64,000 bases of DNA from Pseudarthrobacter sp. PS3-L1 (GCF_030063285.1 NZ_JASISU010000001.1:186001-250000), one strand, 5' to 3'. Positions 1 to 9,194 are shown, counted from the first letter of the stretch. The notes: generated from the sequence alone by a model not told the origin. A program made the numbers and translations.

Positions 1-73
1 CGCTGATGTCGGGAGTGTGGGCAAGCGCTGAGCGAATGTGGCTGAGGGCGGTGGTGCCTCCGGAAAAATCCAT
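1..73 (-). CDS. Partial CDS, N-terminus only; possibly an RpiR/MurR-type regulator
   Basis: An ATG on the minus strand opens a frame that runs off the window edge after about 24 codons. It begins 12 bases after the stop codon of the upstream GntR gene, so it is probably the last visible gene of the EIIB-EIIA-GntR operon. The visible stretch LSHIRSALAHTPDIS resembles the short first helix of MurR/RpiR regulators (usually L-x-x-I-R-x-x-L-P-x-L). Too little is visible to assign a function, and a sugar kinase or phosphatase is equally possible from context. The existence of the gene is much surer than its function. Confidence 0.5.
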   Translation of the reverse strand, partial: MDFSGGTTALSHIRSALAHTPDIS

Positions 74-85
74 GGTGCCAGATTC

Positions 86-811
86 TCACGCCGTACCTGC
101 ACCGAGGCGCATAGACACCTGATACCTGTCCGAGCGGTACGTGGAGACCGTGTATTCAATGGGGACGTCCTGCCCGGCGGCACCCGCGAATGAGCGTCGC
201 TTGAACAAGAGGACAGGGGCTCCGACCTCAATATCGAGGAACCCCGCCGTTTCCGCTGACGCGGCAGCTGCTTCCACGGTCTGCTCAGCATGCTGCACTG
301 CGTTGCCGGTGGCGGCCAGGCAGCGGTAGAGGGACCCGGTGAGGTCCGCTGCCAGCAAATCAGGCAGCAGCCGGGGCGGCAGCCACGATTCATCCACGCT
401 GACGGGTGCCCCATTTGCCATCCGCACCCGTTGGACCTTGTAGGCGGTGGCTCCGGCGGGAAGTCCGAGGTGCTGCCGGACCGTGGGGGGAGCTGCTGCA
501 GTGGTTGCGGTGATGACTCGGGTGCTTGGGGTGAACCCCGCTGCGCGCATGTCCTCGTTAAAGGAAGCCAGGTGCAGGGTTGACTGAACCAGGCCATGGG
601 AGACAAACGTCCCCTTGCCTTTGATGCGGACCAGGGCGCCATCCTGGACAAGATCGGAGATGGCCCGACGGATCGTGATCCGCGAGACACCGAACTTGTC
701 TTCGAGCTGCCTTTCCCCCATCAAGGCATCTCCGGGCTGCAGATCTGCAGCCACCAGGTCCTGGATCAGGCGGCGGACCCGGACGTGCTTAAGTTCCCCT
801 GCGCTTTCCAT
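86..811 (-). CDS. GntR/HutC-family regulator, DasR/NagR-like
   Basis: 241 residues, the usual length for HutC-subfamily GntR repressors. An N-terminal winged helix (about residues 10-73) carries the typical GERQLEDKFGVSRITIRRA recognition segment. A UTRA effector domain follows (about 90-232). It is third in a minus-strand operon after PTS EIIB and EIIA, and the divergent strand carries EIIC-nagA-nagB. Known DasR/NagR proteins respond to GlcN-6-P or GlcNAc-6-P and bind 16-bp dre sites. A perfect palindrome of that class lies at 1624-1645, between the two operons. I infer local control of amino-sugar uptake, possibly with wider DasR-like roles. Confidence 0.88.
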   Translation of the reverse strand: MESAGELKHVRVRRLIQDLVAADLQPGDALMGERQLEDKFGVSRITIRRAISDLVQDGALVRIKGKGTFVSHGLVQSTLHLASFNEDMRAAGFTPSTRVITATTAAAPPTVRQHLGLPAGATAYKVQRVRMANGAPVSVDESWLPPRLLPDLLAADLTGSLYRCLAATGNAVQHAEQTVEAAAASAETAGFLDIEVGAPVLLFKRRSFAGAAGQDVPIEYTVSTYRSDRYQVSMRLGAGTA

Positions 812-816
812 GACTC

Positions 817-1302
817 CTATTGTCCCGGCAATACAAACAGCTGACCGCCAGTCTCTACGGAATCAACTGATGTGGGGGCTGCCACAAGGTCAGGCTTGCT
901 GTCCAGCACCACCACGGGGCTGCAGAGGCTCAAACCCGCGGCCCTGGCATGGGTGGCATCGACTGTGACCATTGGATCTCCGGCCTTGACCATGTCGCCC
1001 TTCGACGCAAGGACGGTGAAACCTGCCCCCTTGAGCTTCACAGTATCGATACCAATGTGGACCAGGATTGCGGGGCCAGCTGTGTGCTGGATGATGAATG
1101 CGTGGGGCAGGACCTTGATGACCTTGCCGTCCAACGGCGCGACGGCGGTAAGGGTCTCAGCGTTCTCATCGGGCAGAATTGCCACGCCTCCGCCGACAAG
1201 TCCCTTGGCGAAGACTGGATCCGGAACGTCGCTGAGCGCCACGACCCGGCCGGGCAGCGGGGCGGTGACGGCGAGGGTCGACATTGCGGACGCCGTGCTC
1301 AC
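817..1302 (-). CDS. PTS sugar transporter EIIA (glucose/GlcNAc family)
   Basis: 161-residue stand-alone EIIA of the Crr/PtsG-A type. The catalytic segment HAFIIQHTAGPAILVHIGID places the two active-site histidines at about H67 and H82 (the one in LVHIGIDTV is phosphorylated in the family). EIIA takes phosphate from HPr and passes it to EIIB in the cytoplasm. The start is GTG at 1300-1302, overlapping the EIIB stop (GTGA), so the two are translationally coupled. An internal ATG six codons later would also give an intact domain. Neighbours indicate GlcNAc or glucosamine as the sugar. Confidence 0.92.
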   Translation of the reverse strand: MSTASAMSTLAVTAPLPGRVVALSDVPDPVFAKGLVGGGVAILPDENAETLTAVAPLDGKVIKVLPHAFIIQHTAGPAILVHIGIDTVKLKGAGFTVLASKGDMVKAGDPMVTVDATHARAAGLSLCSPVVVLDSKPDLVAAPTSVDSVETGGQLFVLPGQ

Positions 1303-1529
1303 ATCAGGTCCTGGATGTCCTCGGCGAGGCTCTCGGCCTCGGGGCCCACAACAACCTGGACCACGGTTCCCGCCACCATCACGCCGTGCGCGCCAGCGGC
1401 CTTGAGGGCTGCCTGGTCAACGATCGAGGAGTCGAGTACCTCCGTGCGCAGCCGTGTGATGCAGCCTTCAATTTCTTCAATGTTCTTGGCTCCGCCGAGT
1501 GCGGCGAGGATGATTTCAGCTTTGGACAT
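1299..1529 (-). CDS. PTS sugar transporter EIIB (glucose/GlcNAc family)
   Basis: 76-residue stand-alone EIIB domain. It begins MSKAEIILAALGG and carries the phosphocysteine in IEEIEGCITRLRTEV (C23). I chose the ATG at 1527-1529 because a GGAG ribosome-binding sequence sits just upstream and the protein then starts exactly at the domain; the frame stays open further upstream, but that part would cross the operator. It is the first gene of the minus-strand operon EIIB-EIIA-GntR. It transfers phosphate from EIIA to sugar bound by the divergently encoded EIIC. Confidence 0.9.
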   Translation of the reverse strand: MSKAEIILAALGGAKNIEEIEGCITRLRTEVLDSSIVDQAALKAAGAHGVMVAGTVVQVVVGPEAESLAEDIQDLM

Positions 1530-1623
1530 GTCCACTCCTGGGAATTGGTGGTGAAGGATTTCGGCCCGCACTGCTGGGCTGTGAGGTTGACAAGATACCC
1601 CACTACGCTTCACAGTGATGACT

Positions 1624-1645
1624 GTCACTGGTTATAACCAGTGAC
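1624..1645. promoter_or_regulatory. Perfect 22-bp palindrome, DasR/NagR-type (dre-like) operator
   Basis: All 11 base pairs of the dyad are complementary. Its core ACTGGTTATAACCAGT fits the dre pattern known for DasR (A-S-TGGTCTAGACCA-S-T) apart from the central bases. It sits in the 173-bp gap between the divergent EIIB and EIIC starts, where one repressor could control both operons. The matching GntR/HutC regulator is encoded at 86-811. Confidence 0.8.
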
Positions 1646-1702
1646 CAAAACTCTACCCACTCCGGAATCTCCGCACAAGCACCCTGCCCGAAACGAGGAA
1701 CC

Positions 1703-3001
1703 ATGTCCACAGAAAACCCCTTAGCATCGGCTGACGCCGGGCTCGGTGGAAAGCCTGCTGGTGGGAGCGATTCAAGCCCCGCTCCCGCCAAGAAGAAAGG
1801 TGACAGCAGGGCGTTGCAGAACATGCAGCGTTTTGGCCGCAGCCTCATGCTTCCCATTGCCGCCCTTCCCGCGGCAGCACTCCTGCTGCGCCTCGGCCAG
1901 GATGACCTCCTGGGCAGGTTCGAGGGACTGAGTACCGTGGCCCAGGTCATCGGTGCTGCTGGTGGGGCCCTCTTTGACAACCTGCCGCTCTTGTTTGCTG
2001 TCGGCATTTCCTTCGGATTCGCTAAGAAGGGCGACGGCTCAACCGCATTGGCCGCCGTCGTCGGCTTCCTGGTGCTGACGAACGTTTTCAAGGTGATGGC
2101 GCCGCTGGTGATGGGTGCGCCGGCTGAGGGTGCCGATGATCCAGTGATCAACTACGGTGTCCTGGCAGGCATTGTGATGGGCTTGACCACGGCCCTGCTC
2201 TGGCAAAAATTCCACCGCACCAAGCTGCCTGACTTCCTGGGGTTCTTCGCGGGCCGGCGCCTTGTTCCCATCCTGACGTCGCTGGCAGCGATTGTCATCG
2301 GCGTGCTGATGGCGCTGGCCTATCCACTCTTTGACCGGGGCCTGACCTCGGTGGGCAACGCCGTTGCGGACAACACGGTGGTGGGTAGCGGTGTCTACGG
2401 CACGCTGAACCGTCTGCTGATTCCACTGGGCCTGCACCACATCCTGAACTCCATTGTCTGGTTCATCATTGGCGACTACAACGGGGCCCAGGGTGACCTC
2501 AACAGGTTTTTCGCCGGCGATCCCAGCGCCGGTGTCTTCATGACCGGATTCTTCCCCATCATGATGTTCGCCCTCCCAGCCGCAGCCCTTGCCATCTGGC
2601 AGGAAGCCCGTCCTTCACAGCGGAAAATTGTGGGTGGCATCATGCTCTCCACAGGCCTGACCGCATTCCTGACCGGCATCACCGAGCCCCTTGAGTTCTC
2701 CTTCATGTTTGTGGCCTGGCCGCTGTACCTGTTCCACTCGGTCATGATGGGCACATCGATGATGCTGACCAACTTCCTCGGCATCCATCACGGCTTCGGC
2801 TTCTCTGCAGGCGCAATCGACTACGTCCTGAACTTTGGCATCGCCACCAACCCGCTCTGGCTGATCCCCATAGGCCTGGTGTACGCAGCCATCTACTACG
2901 TCGTGTTCCGCTTTGTGATCCGACGCTGGAACCTGCGCACCCTGGGCCGTGAAGAGGAAGCCGATGAAGCACCGGCGGCAGCAAAAACTGATGCGCCCTG
3001 A
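1703..3001 (+). CDS. PTS sugar transporter EIIC (N-acetylglucosamine/glucose family)
   Basis: 432 residues, a stand-alone EIIC membrane permease. A hydrophilic N-terminal extension of about 37 residues (Lys-rich KKKGDSR) precedes ten or so membrane segments. The family signature GITEPLEFSFMF lies near residue 325; its Glu binds sugar in structurally known EIIC proteins. The protein carries sugar through the membrane while EIIB phosphorylates it. It is followed without a gap by nagA and nagB, which argues for GlcNAc as the substrate. The dre-like palindrome lies about 58 bp upstream of the ATG. Confidence 0.92.
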   Translation: MSTENPLASADAGLGGKPAGGSDSSPAPAKKKGDSRALQNMQRFGRSLMLPIAALPAAALLLRLGQDDLLGRFEGLSTVAQVIGAAGGALFDNLPLLFAVGISFGFAKKGDGSTALAAVVGFLVLTNVFKVMAPLVMGAPAEGADDPVINYGVLAGIVMGLTTALLWQKFHRTKLPDFLGFFAGRRLVPILTSLAAIVIGVLMALAYPLFDRGLTSVGNAVADNTVVGSGVYGTLNRLLIPLGLHHILNSIVWFIIGDYNGAQGDLNRFFAGDPSAGVFMTGFFPIMMFALPAAALAIWQEARPSQRKIVGGIMLSTGLTAFLTGITEPLEFSFMFVAWPLYLFHSVMMGTSMMLTNFLGIHHGFGFSAGAIDYVLNFGIATNPLWLIPIGLVYAAIYYVVFRFVIRRWNLRTLGREEEADEAPAAAKTDAP

Positions 3002-4280
3002 AGCCGTGCCAAGGACTGATGGTCCGCTTCGTGGTTTCCGTGGGCGTCTTGTCACGGGTGCAGCTGAACCGGGAACGTACGACGACGGCACCCTCCTCAT
3101 GGCCGGGGGCGCCATAGTGTGGTGCGGCCCCTCCGCCGACCTTCCCGCAGAATCTGCGGCCAGGATAGAAGCAGGCATTGAGGCCGTGGACCTGATCCTG
3201 CCGGGGCTGGTGGATGTCCACTGCCACGGCGGGCTGGGCCACAGCTTCGGAACGGATCAGGAAGGCGCCCGCGCTGCGGCAGCCCACCATGCGGAGCAGG
3301 GCAGTACCTCAATCCTGGCGTCCCTGGTATCCGCTCCGTCGGCACTTCTGCTGGAGCAGATCGTGGCGCTGCGGGGTCTGGTCCAGGACGGCACTTTGGC
3401 TGGCCTGCACCTGGAGGGCCCGTTCATCACGCACAGTATGTGTGGCGCGCAGGACCCTGCAGCCATTGTCGACGGCGACCCGGGCCTGCTCAGGCAGTGG
3501 TTCGACGCAGCACAGGGCGCCATCCGGTCCATCACCCTGGCACCGGAGACCCCCCATTTTGCTGAGCTGGTGGGCCTCTGCCGCGAGTACGCTGTCCTGC
3601 CTTCGTTGGGCCATACGGCCGCGACGGCTGAGGTCACCAGGGACGCCCTGGCAGGGGACGGCGCCTGGTCTGCGACGCACCTGTTTAACAGGATGCCAGC
3701 GATTGGGCACCGTGACGCGGGACCGGTACCCGTGATGCTGCAGAGGGCGAAGGCCTCCCCGGAACGGATGGTCCTGGAACTTGTGGCGGACGGCATCCAC
3801 CTGGATCCGGAGATTGTCCGCATGGTGTTTTCGCTGGCAGGTGCGCAATCGGTAGCGCTCGTCACTGATGCGATGGCCGCAGCCGGAATGGCTGATGGGC
3901 CCTACACGCTGGGCAGTTTGGATGTTGTGGTGCGCGACGGTGTTGCGCGCCTTGCCACGTCGGATCCCCTGGTGCCCGGAGCCATTGCCGGGGCCACCAG
4001 CCACCTGCTCGAAAACGTCCGGAACTGCGTTGCCTGGGGCATTCCCCTGAACGACGTCGTCACCGCAGCATCAGGGGCACCCGCGCGGCTCATGGGCCTG
4101 GACCGAAACGGCACCCGCCAGGTAGACAACGGCGTGGGGCGTCGTCCGGTAGGCGTGCTGGCGGCTGGCTATAGCGCTGATCTGCTGATTCTCTCCGAAA
4201 ACCTTGACCTTGTGCAGGCCTACAGGGCCGGCGAACCCCTTCGCGACGAAAGGACCAACCATGCAGATAGTGCTGTGTGA
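2991..4280 (+). CDS. nagA: N-acetylglucosamine-6-phosphate deacetylase
   Basis: 429 residues from the chosen ATG. It hydrolyses GlcNAc-6-P to GlcN-6-P and acetate. Amidohydrolase metal and catalytic motifs are all present: DVHCHGG (residues 75-81), LEGPF (E142), LGHTA (H208), ATHLFNRM (H230) and the catalytic Asp in LVTDAM (D293). The start is ambiguous. ATG 2991 overlaps the EIIC stop by 11 bases and gives the family's usual N-terminus, while ATG 2964 has a better ribosome-binding sequence (AGAGGAAG) but adds nine basic residues. It is coupled to EIIC upstream and overlaps nagB by 20 bases. Confidence 0.93.
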   Translation: MRPEAVPRTDGPLRGFRGRLVTGAAEPGTYDDGTLLMAGGAIVWCGPSADLPAESAARIEAGIEAVDLILPGLVDVHCHGGLGHSFGTDQEGARAAAAHHAEQGSTSILASLVSAPSALLLEQIVALRGLVQDGTLAGLHLEGPFITHSMCGAQDPAAIVDGDPGLLRQWFDAAQGAIRSITLAPETPHFAELVGLCREYAVLPSLGHTAATAEVTRDALAGDGAWSATHLFNRMPAIGHRDAGPVPVMLQRAKASPERMVLELVADGIHLDPEIVRMVFSLAGAQSVALVTDAMAAAGMADGPYTLGSLDVVVRDGVARLATSDPLVPGAIAGATSHLLENVRNCVAWGIPLNDVVTAASGAPARLMGLDRNGTRQVDNGVGRRPVGVLAAGYSADLLILSENLDLVQAYRAGEPLRDERTNHADSAV

Positions 4281-5052
4281 TTCGGCAGACCAGGTGGGAC
4301 ACCGCGCTGCCGACATTATCGAGGCGAGGCTCCGCCGGGGTCCTGCCGTGCTTGGCCTCGCCACCGGGGGTTCGCCCAGTTCCACCTACCAGGAGCTGAT
4401 TCGCCGCCACCGTGAGGAGGACCTGAGCTTCAGCCAGGTCACGGCCTTCACCCTGGACGAGTATGCCGGCCTGGCCAAGGACCACGAGCAGTCCTACTAT
4501 TCCACCATCAGGCGTGAACTGGTGGACCACGTGGATCTGCCCCTGGAGCAACTCCTTACCCCGCAGGGTGATGCTGCAGACCTTATGGCGGAGGCGGCAC
4601 GCTACGACGCGGCCATTGCCCAGGCAGGAGGCGTGGACGTCCAGATCCTGGGTATTGGAGCCAACGGCCATATCGGTTTTAACGAACCCACGTCGTCCTT
4701 GACATCCCGCACCCGGGTCAAGACCCTGGCGGGAGCCACACGGGCGGACAACGCGCGCTACTTTGAGGAGGGAAATGTTCCGCGCCTCTGCCTGACCCAG
4801 GGTTTGGGAACCATCGGGGACGCAAAAGTCGCTGTCCTGGTCGCCATGGGCGCGAACAAGGCCTCAGCAGTCCAGGCGATGGTGGAGGGCCCCGTGAGCG
4901 CGTTCTGCCCGGCGTCAGTCCTCCAGCTGCACCGCACCGCCGTCGTGATCCTGGATCCGGCGGCGGCCGGGAATCTCTCCATGCTGGACTACTACCGGGA
5001 GGCCCAGAAGTTCAACGACCAACTGGGCCAGGGGCAGCGGCGCGGCTCCTGA
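4261..5052 (+). CDS. nagB: Glucosamine-6-phosphate deaminase
   Basis: 263 residues, typical for NagB. It isomerises and deaminates GlcN-6-P to fructose-6-P and ammonia, feeding glycolysis. Visible motifs are LGLATGGSP (phosphate loop), FTLDEYAGL (catalytic D66) and GIGANGHIGFNEP (H137 and E142). The ATG at 4261 follows GAAAGGA at proper spacing and lies inside the nagA 3' end, so translation is probably coupled. It is the last gene of the EIIC-nagA-nagB operon; its stop abuts the stop of the convergent helicase gene. Confidence 0.95.
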   Translation: MQIVLCDSADQVGHRAADIIEARLRRGPAVLGLATGGSPSSTYQELIRRHREEDLSFSQVTAFTLDEYAGLAKDHEQSYYSTIRRELVDHVDLPLEQLLTPQGDAADLMAEAARYDAAIAQAGGVDVQILGIGANGHIGFNEPTSSLTSRTRVKTLAGATRADNARYFEEGNVPRLCLTQGLGTIGDAKVAVLVAMGANKASAVQAMVEGPVSAFCPASVLQLHRTAVVILDPAAAGNLSMLDYYREAQKFNDQLGQGQRRGS

Positions 5053-8000
5053 CTACTCCCTGAAGAGTTCCGCCAGATCATCAGCGGTGATGGCCCCGCC
5101 GGAGAGCGAGTCACCCTCCATGACATCCGCGAAGAGCTGTGATTTGCGGGCCTTGAGGGCCATCACCTTCTCCTCGATCGTGTCCTTCGCTACCAACCGG
5201 TAGACCATGACATTGCGGGCCTGGCCAATACGGTGTGTCCGGTCAACGGCTTGCGCTTCGGAGGCCGGGTTCCACCACGGATCGAGCAGGAACACGTAAT
5301 CGGCTTCTGTCAGGTTCAGGCCGAACCCACCGGCTTTGAGGCTGATCAGGAACACGGGGGCATCGCCGGTCTTGAACTCGTTGACGACGTCGGTCCGGTT
5401 GCGGGTGCCACCATCGAGGTAGCAGAACGGGATGTCCTCGTCGACCAGGCGCTCGCGGACCTTGCCCAGGAAACCCGTGAACTGGCTGAAAATCAGGGCC
5501 CGGTGGCCCTCTGCCACCAGGTCATGGACATGCTCGAACAGGACATCAAGCTTGCTTGAGCGCACGGCAGAGAGAGACTCGTCCACCAGTGAGGCATCCA
5601 GGCTTAGCTGCCGCAGCAGGGTCAAGGACTGGAAAATGGTGAACCGGTTCTTGTTGACGTCCTCAATGAGGCCCAGCACCTTCTGCCGCTCGCGCTGCAG
5701 GTGCGTCTGGTAAACCTTCTGGTGCCTGGGGTTGAGTACCACCTCCAGGATCTGCTCCTGCTTGGGCGGCAGGTCGTCGATCACCTGGTCCTTGGTCCGG
5801 CGCATCATGAGCGGACGGACGCGACGCCGGAGCTTGGCCAACTGCTCCTTGTCGCCGTTCTTTTCCACGGGCTTCTGGTAATACTCGGCGAAGCGCTTGG
5901 GGCTGGCAAAAAGACCCGGGGCGACGATCGAGGTCAGGGCCCAGAATTCCATCAGGTTGTTCTCCAGCGGAGTGCCGGTGACGGCCAACTTGAAAGCGGC
6001 AGGCAGTTTCCTGGCGCACTGGTACGCCTTGGACTGGTGGTTTTTCACAAACTGGGCCTCGTCGAGGACCAGCCCAGCCCATTCCAGGGAGGCATAGGAA
6101 TCATAGTCGATCCGGAACAGGGCGTAGGAGGTGATGATGACATCCGCCTTACCCATCACCGAGTCCGGGGTGGCACCACTCTTGGCAAACGTTTCGCCGA
6201 TTGCCGCAACCTTGAGGCCGGGTGCGAACCGTGCGGCCTCGGCAGCCCAGTTGCCCACAACACTGGTGGGCGCTACCACCAGGAAGGGCGCGCGCGGCAC
6301 TGGTGCGGCGTCTCCCGCGTGTTCCTGGCCTGTTCCGGCGTTCTCCGCTGCTTCTTTCGCCGCGCACATCAGCGCGAGGGCCTGGACGGTTTTACCCAGG
6401 CCCATGTCGTCAGCCAGTACCCCGCCGAGCCCGTGCCGGTAGAGGAAGCTGAGCCAGTTGAAGCCCTCCAGCTGGTAGGGGCGCAGATCGGCGTTGAGCG
6501 TAGCGGGCAGCGGCAGCCCGTCTACCCCACCCTCCAGGAGACCTCCGACGGCGGCACGCCAGGACGCAGCCTGCTCATCCACGACGCCCAGCTGGGCCAG
6601 CTCGTCCCACAGGCCAGCCTGGAAACGGCTGATCTGCAGTGGTGCGTCCTTGTTGTCCTGCAGCTCACGTGCTTCATCAATCAGCGCGCGCAGCTGGTGC
6701 AGTTCGGGTAGGTCCAGCGAGAAGTAGGCGCCGCTGGGCAGCAGCATCCGGCTCTGACCCGAAGCCAGTGCCGAGAAAACCGCGGCGAAAGACACCGGCT
6801 GGCCCTCCAGGGAAATCTGGATGCCCAGATCAAACCAGTCACGCTGCTCGGTGGCCTTGGTGGAGATCGAGACTACCGGGGCTTCCTCTGCCTCGCGGTA
6901 GTCCGCAATGTCGCCGGTGGTATCAACGTCGACGTCGGGCGCGTCCCGCAGTTGCGGTAGGACCTCTTCGGTGAACGCCAGCGTGTCCAGTCCCTTCAGC
7001 TCGACTGTGGCACAGAGGCGCGGCGTGCCCCAACCGCTGCTGGCCGATTCGGCAAGTGCAGGCACCAGATCCCATGGCTTCCCCAGCCCCTCCAGGATGC
7101 GGGCTTCGGCAGCATCGTCGCGGTACCCGCCGTCGCCGGGCTGCGGCCAGAGCGGCTGGGCGGTGACGGACTTGCCTGCTTTGCCCGAGGCATAGTGCCA
7201 TTCCCAGTGCAACCGCACGCGGTGGTCCGCGCCGTAATTTGCGAGCAGCGACAGCGTTGGTGCGGCTAGGGCAGGCAACTCCACTGAGTCGTCCCTGGCA
7301 GTGACCCGGGCTGTCTGTTTCAGCTTGGGATAGAACCCGGTGAGGAACCTTTCCTCATCCCTGGCTGGAATGTGAAGAGTGTTTCCGGCTGTGACAAAGG
7401 TCAGTAGCTCTGGGCTGAGGCCCTCTTCCAACGGTGCCAGCGTGATGATCTGGTCCTCCGCGATGCCGGGCAACGAGTCTCCAGCGGAGGTGAAGAAAAC
7501 GCCGTGCGCAGGGCGTCCAATGGTACCTACCGTGGCGACATCAACATCTTCGCCGTCCACTGTCATGTTTGACGCGAGCTGCAGTCCGGCCGCGGGCAGG
7601 GCTGCGGCGTCCGAGGGGCCTGCTGCCGGGCTGAATCGGCTGAGGTCGAGGCCGACTGCAGCCGGTGCGGTTGCCAGCCGGATGGGTTCGCTGCTCTTGC
7701 TGTGAACCAGGGCGAGCCCAATGCCCTGGGCTTCGGCCAGCATGGACCACAGGGTGCGTGAGGCAAACCCGTTAAGCGGCAGCCACAGCGCCGACGGATT
7801 ATGGGTGCGGCTGGCAGAGGCTGACTGTGCCGCCAGGAATGACTGCAGCCAGTCCACGTGGGCCTCGTTGCAGTCCCGGCGGAAGTTCACATAGCCAAGG
7901 GTGTTCCAGGAAACATCGCCACGAATCCACTTGCCCTTTGCGCCAAGAATCACGGGCCGGGCCTTGAGGAGGCGGACAGCTGGTGCCTGGCCACGGTGGG

Positions 8001-8499
8001 CATTGTAGGAGAACTGGGGTGCCGGTTCCTCAAGCTCAAACTGCAGAGCCAGGGGAGTCCCCTCCGCCGACTGCCGTGCCCCGGACTTGGAGATCAGCGG
8101 ATTCAGGGCCTGTTCCCAGTCGGTCAGCTCCAGGCCGGAGGGCCGGCGCACAGAGGTAACGGAGCCGGGTGCGGACAGCAGTTGTGCCCGGATGGCAGGG
8201 GCGTCCTCGGCGGCGAACAGCAGGGCCGCCACGTGTTTGCAGTCCTTGCGGACAGGGCAACTGCAGATGCCGACGGTACAGCTCCACCCGGCACCGCGTC
8301 GCACCAGTTTTGCCGTGGTGGAATAGGGGGCATCCGACCCGCCCCGGACCTTGCCCAGCATCAGTCCGGTGTTTGGATCGAAGGTCATGCCACTGACCCG
8401 GCTGCCCATGGCGTAGGCCAAACCTGCCGCCAGGGAACGGTCATTGATGGCTGGGGTCTGGATCGCCAGGGCCGCACTTTCGTCCGGTTGGGATGGCAT
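5053..8499 (-). CDS. SWIM zinc-finger SNF2-family DNA-dependent ATPase/helicase
   Basis: About 1148 residues. An N-terminal SWIM finger (ICSCPVRKDCKH, near residues 78-90) is followed by a long variable region. The SNF2 ATPase core has Walker A in DDMGLGKTVQ (about residue 700), the DEAQ box in LDEAQFVK (about 815), and a C-terminal helicase lobe ending in the DPWWNPASEAQAVDRTHRIGQ region, of which the motif VI part is DRTHRIGQ. Such proteins remodel protein-DNA complexes; RapA-like and actinobacterial HelZ-type members are known, but the role here is unknown. GTG at 8508 is an alternative start. It is convergent with nagB, with zero bases between the two stops, and appears monocistronic. Confidence 0.9.
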   Translation of the reverse strand: MPSQPDESAALAIQTPAINDRSLAAGLAYAMGSRVSGMTFDPNTGLMLGKVRGGSDAPYSTTAKLVRRGAGWSCTVGICSCPVRKDCKHVAALLFAAEDAPAIRAQLLSAPGSVTSVRRPSGLELTDWEQALNPLISKSGARQSAEGTPLALQFELEEPAPQFSYNAHRGQAPAVRLLKARPVILGAKGKWIRGDVSWNTLGYVNFRRDCNEAHVDWLQSFLAAQSASASRTHNPSALWLPLNGFASRTLWSMLAEAQGIGLALVHSKSSEPIRLATAPAAVGLDLSRFSPAAGPSDAAALPAAGLQLASNMTVDGEDVDVATVGTIGRPAHGVFFTSAGDSLPGIAEDQIITLAPLEEGLSPELLTFVTAGNTLHIPARDEERFLTGFYPKLKQTARVTARDDSVELPALAAPTLSLLANYGADHRVRLHWEWHYASGKAGKSVTAQPLWPQPGDGGYRDDAAEARILEGLGKPWDLVPALAESASSGWGTPRLCATVELKGLDTLAFTEEVLPQLRDAPDVDVDTTGDIADYREAEEAPVVSISTKATEQRDWFDLGIQISLEGQPVSFAAVFSALASGQSRMLLPSGAYFSLDLPELHQLRALIDEARELQDNKDAPLQISRFQAGLWDELAQLGVVDEQAASWRAAVGGLLEGGVDGLPLPATLNADLRPYQLEGFNWLSFLYRHGLGGVLADDMGLGKTVQALALMCAAKEAAENAGTGQEHAGDAAPVPRAPFLVVAPTSVVGNWAAEAARFAPGLKVAAIGETFAKSGATPDSVMGKADVIITSYALFRIDYDSYASLEWAGLVLDEAQFVKNHQSKAYQCARKLPAAFKLAVTGTPLENNLMEFWALTSIVAPGLFASPKRFAEYYQKPVEKNGDKEQLAKLRRRVRPLMMRRTKDQVIDDLPPKQEQILEVVLNPRHQKVYQTHLQRERQKVLGLIEDVNKNRFTIFQSLTLLRQLSLDASLVDESLSAVRSSKLDVLFEHVHDLVAEGHRALIFSQFTGFLGKVRERLVDEDIPFCYLDGGTRNRTDVVNEFKTGDAPVFLISLKAGGFGLNLTEADYVFLLDPWWNPASEAQAVDRTHRIGQARNVMVYRLVAKDTIEEKVMALKARKSQLFADVMEGDSLSGGAITADDLAELFRE

Positions 8500-8598
8500 G
8501 GAGCGCACTACTTTCGGCAGGCCGGGGATATTACGGCCGGTGGGGGACTATCTGATCCATCCTAGTTTGCCGAGGGGCGCCGTCGCACACCGGGAACT

Positions 8599-8614
8599 GC
8601 TGGCACGTGCCAGC
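8599..8614. promoter_or_regulatory. Perfect 16-bp palindrome upstream of the SNF2 gene
   Basis: GCTGGCACGTGCCAGC is fully self-complementary. It lies in the 146-bp gap between the SRPBCC gene end and the SNF2 start, with no T-run after it, so it suits an operator better than a terminator. The binding protein is unknown. Confidence 0.3.
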
Positions 8615-8645
8615 TGGCAAAGGGTCCGCGCACTCCGTCCAGGAA

Positions 8646-9140
8646 CTACTCCCGGGAAGGAGAGTCCATGACAGTCCGAAACTCCGCCACCAATGCCTGG
8701 TTCTCGCATGCTCGGGCGAACGCCTCGATCCGCTTCTCGATTTCCCGGCCCAGCAGCCACGAGCCAATCCGTTCCATGACTGGCCGTAACAGCGCCGGGC
8801 GGCACGAAAAGGTGTATTTCCACACGGCCTTGGTGCCGACGTCGTCAGCGGTGAAACGCCAGCCGCCACCAAAGGTGGTGAAGAACCATGGGCCCTTCAC
8901 CATTGTCATTCCCACGTTCTTCGGTGGAGTGTAGGAGACGTATTCGCTGATCATCAGCAGACCCAGACGCGATCGGGTGCGCGTCCGGACCCCTTTGCCC
9001 GCGTGCGTTGCGCTGCCCTGGAATTCCTGCGAGGAGATGAACGGATCCCATGACAGGCGGAACGCCCCCGTGGTCTGTGAGAACGCGAAAGCTGTGGCCG
9101 GGTCAAGGCGGATGAGTCGTTCTGCTCGGATCTGCGGCAT
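8646..9140 (-). CDS. SRPBCC (START/polyketide-cyclase-like) family protein
   Basis: 164 residues, matching the single-domain SRPBCC fold. It starts with a strand containing RLIRLDPATAFAFSQTT, has a central LSWDPF segment, alternating beta strands such as GGGWRFTADDVGTKAVWKYTF, and a long C-terminal helix IEKRIEAFARACENQALVAEF. The family binds hydrophobic ligands or acts as a cyclase or aromatase. No catalytic residues or partners identify the ligand here. It lies alone on the minus strand between SNF2 and a DUF1206 protein, with 54 bp on the DUF1206 side. Confidence 0.75.
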   Translation of the reverse strand: MPQIRAERLIRLDPATAFAFSQTTGAFRLSWDPFISSQEFQGSATHAGKGVRTRTRSRLGLLMISEYVSYTPPKNVGMTMVKGPWFFTTFGGGWRFTADDVGTKAVWKYTFSCRPALLRPVMERIGSWLLGREIEKRIEAFARACENQALVAEFRTVMDSPSRE

Positions 9141-9194
9141 GGTTCTACCCTAGGCCCGTTCCCATCCAGCGGGGTGCGGCGATCCAGCCCGGAG

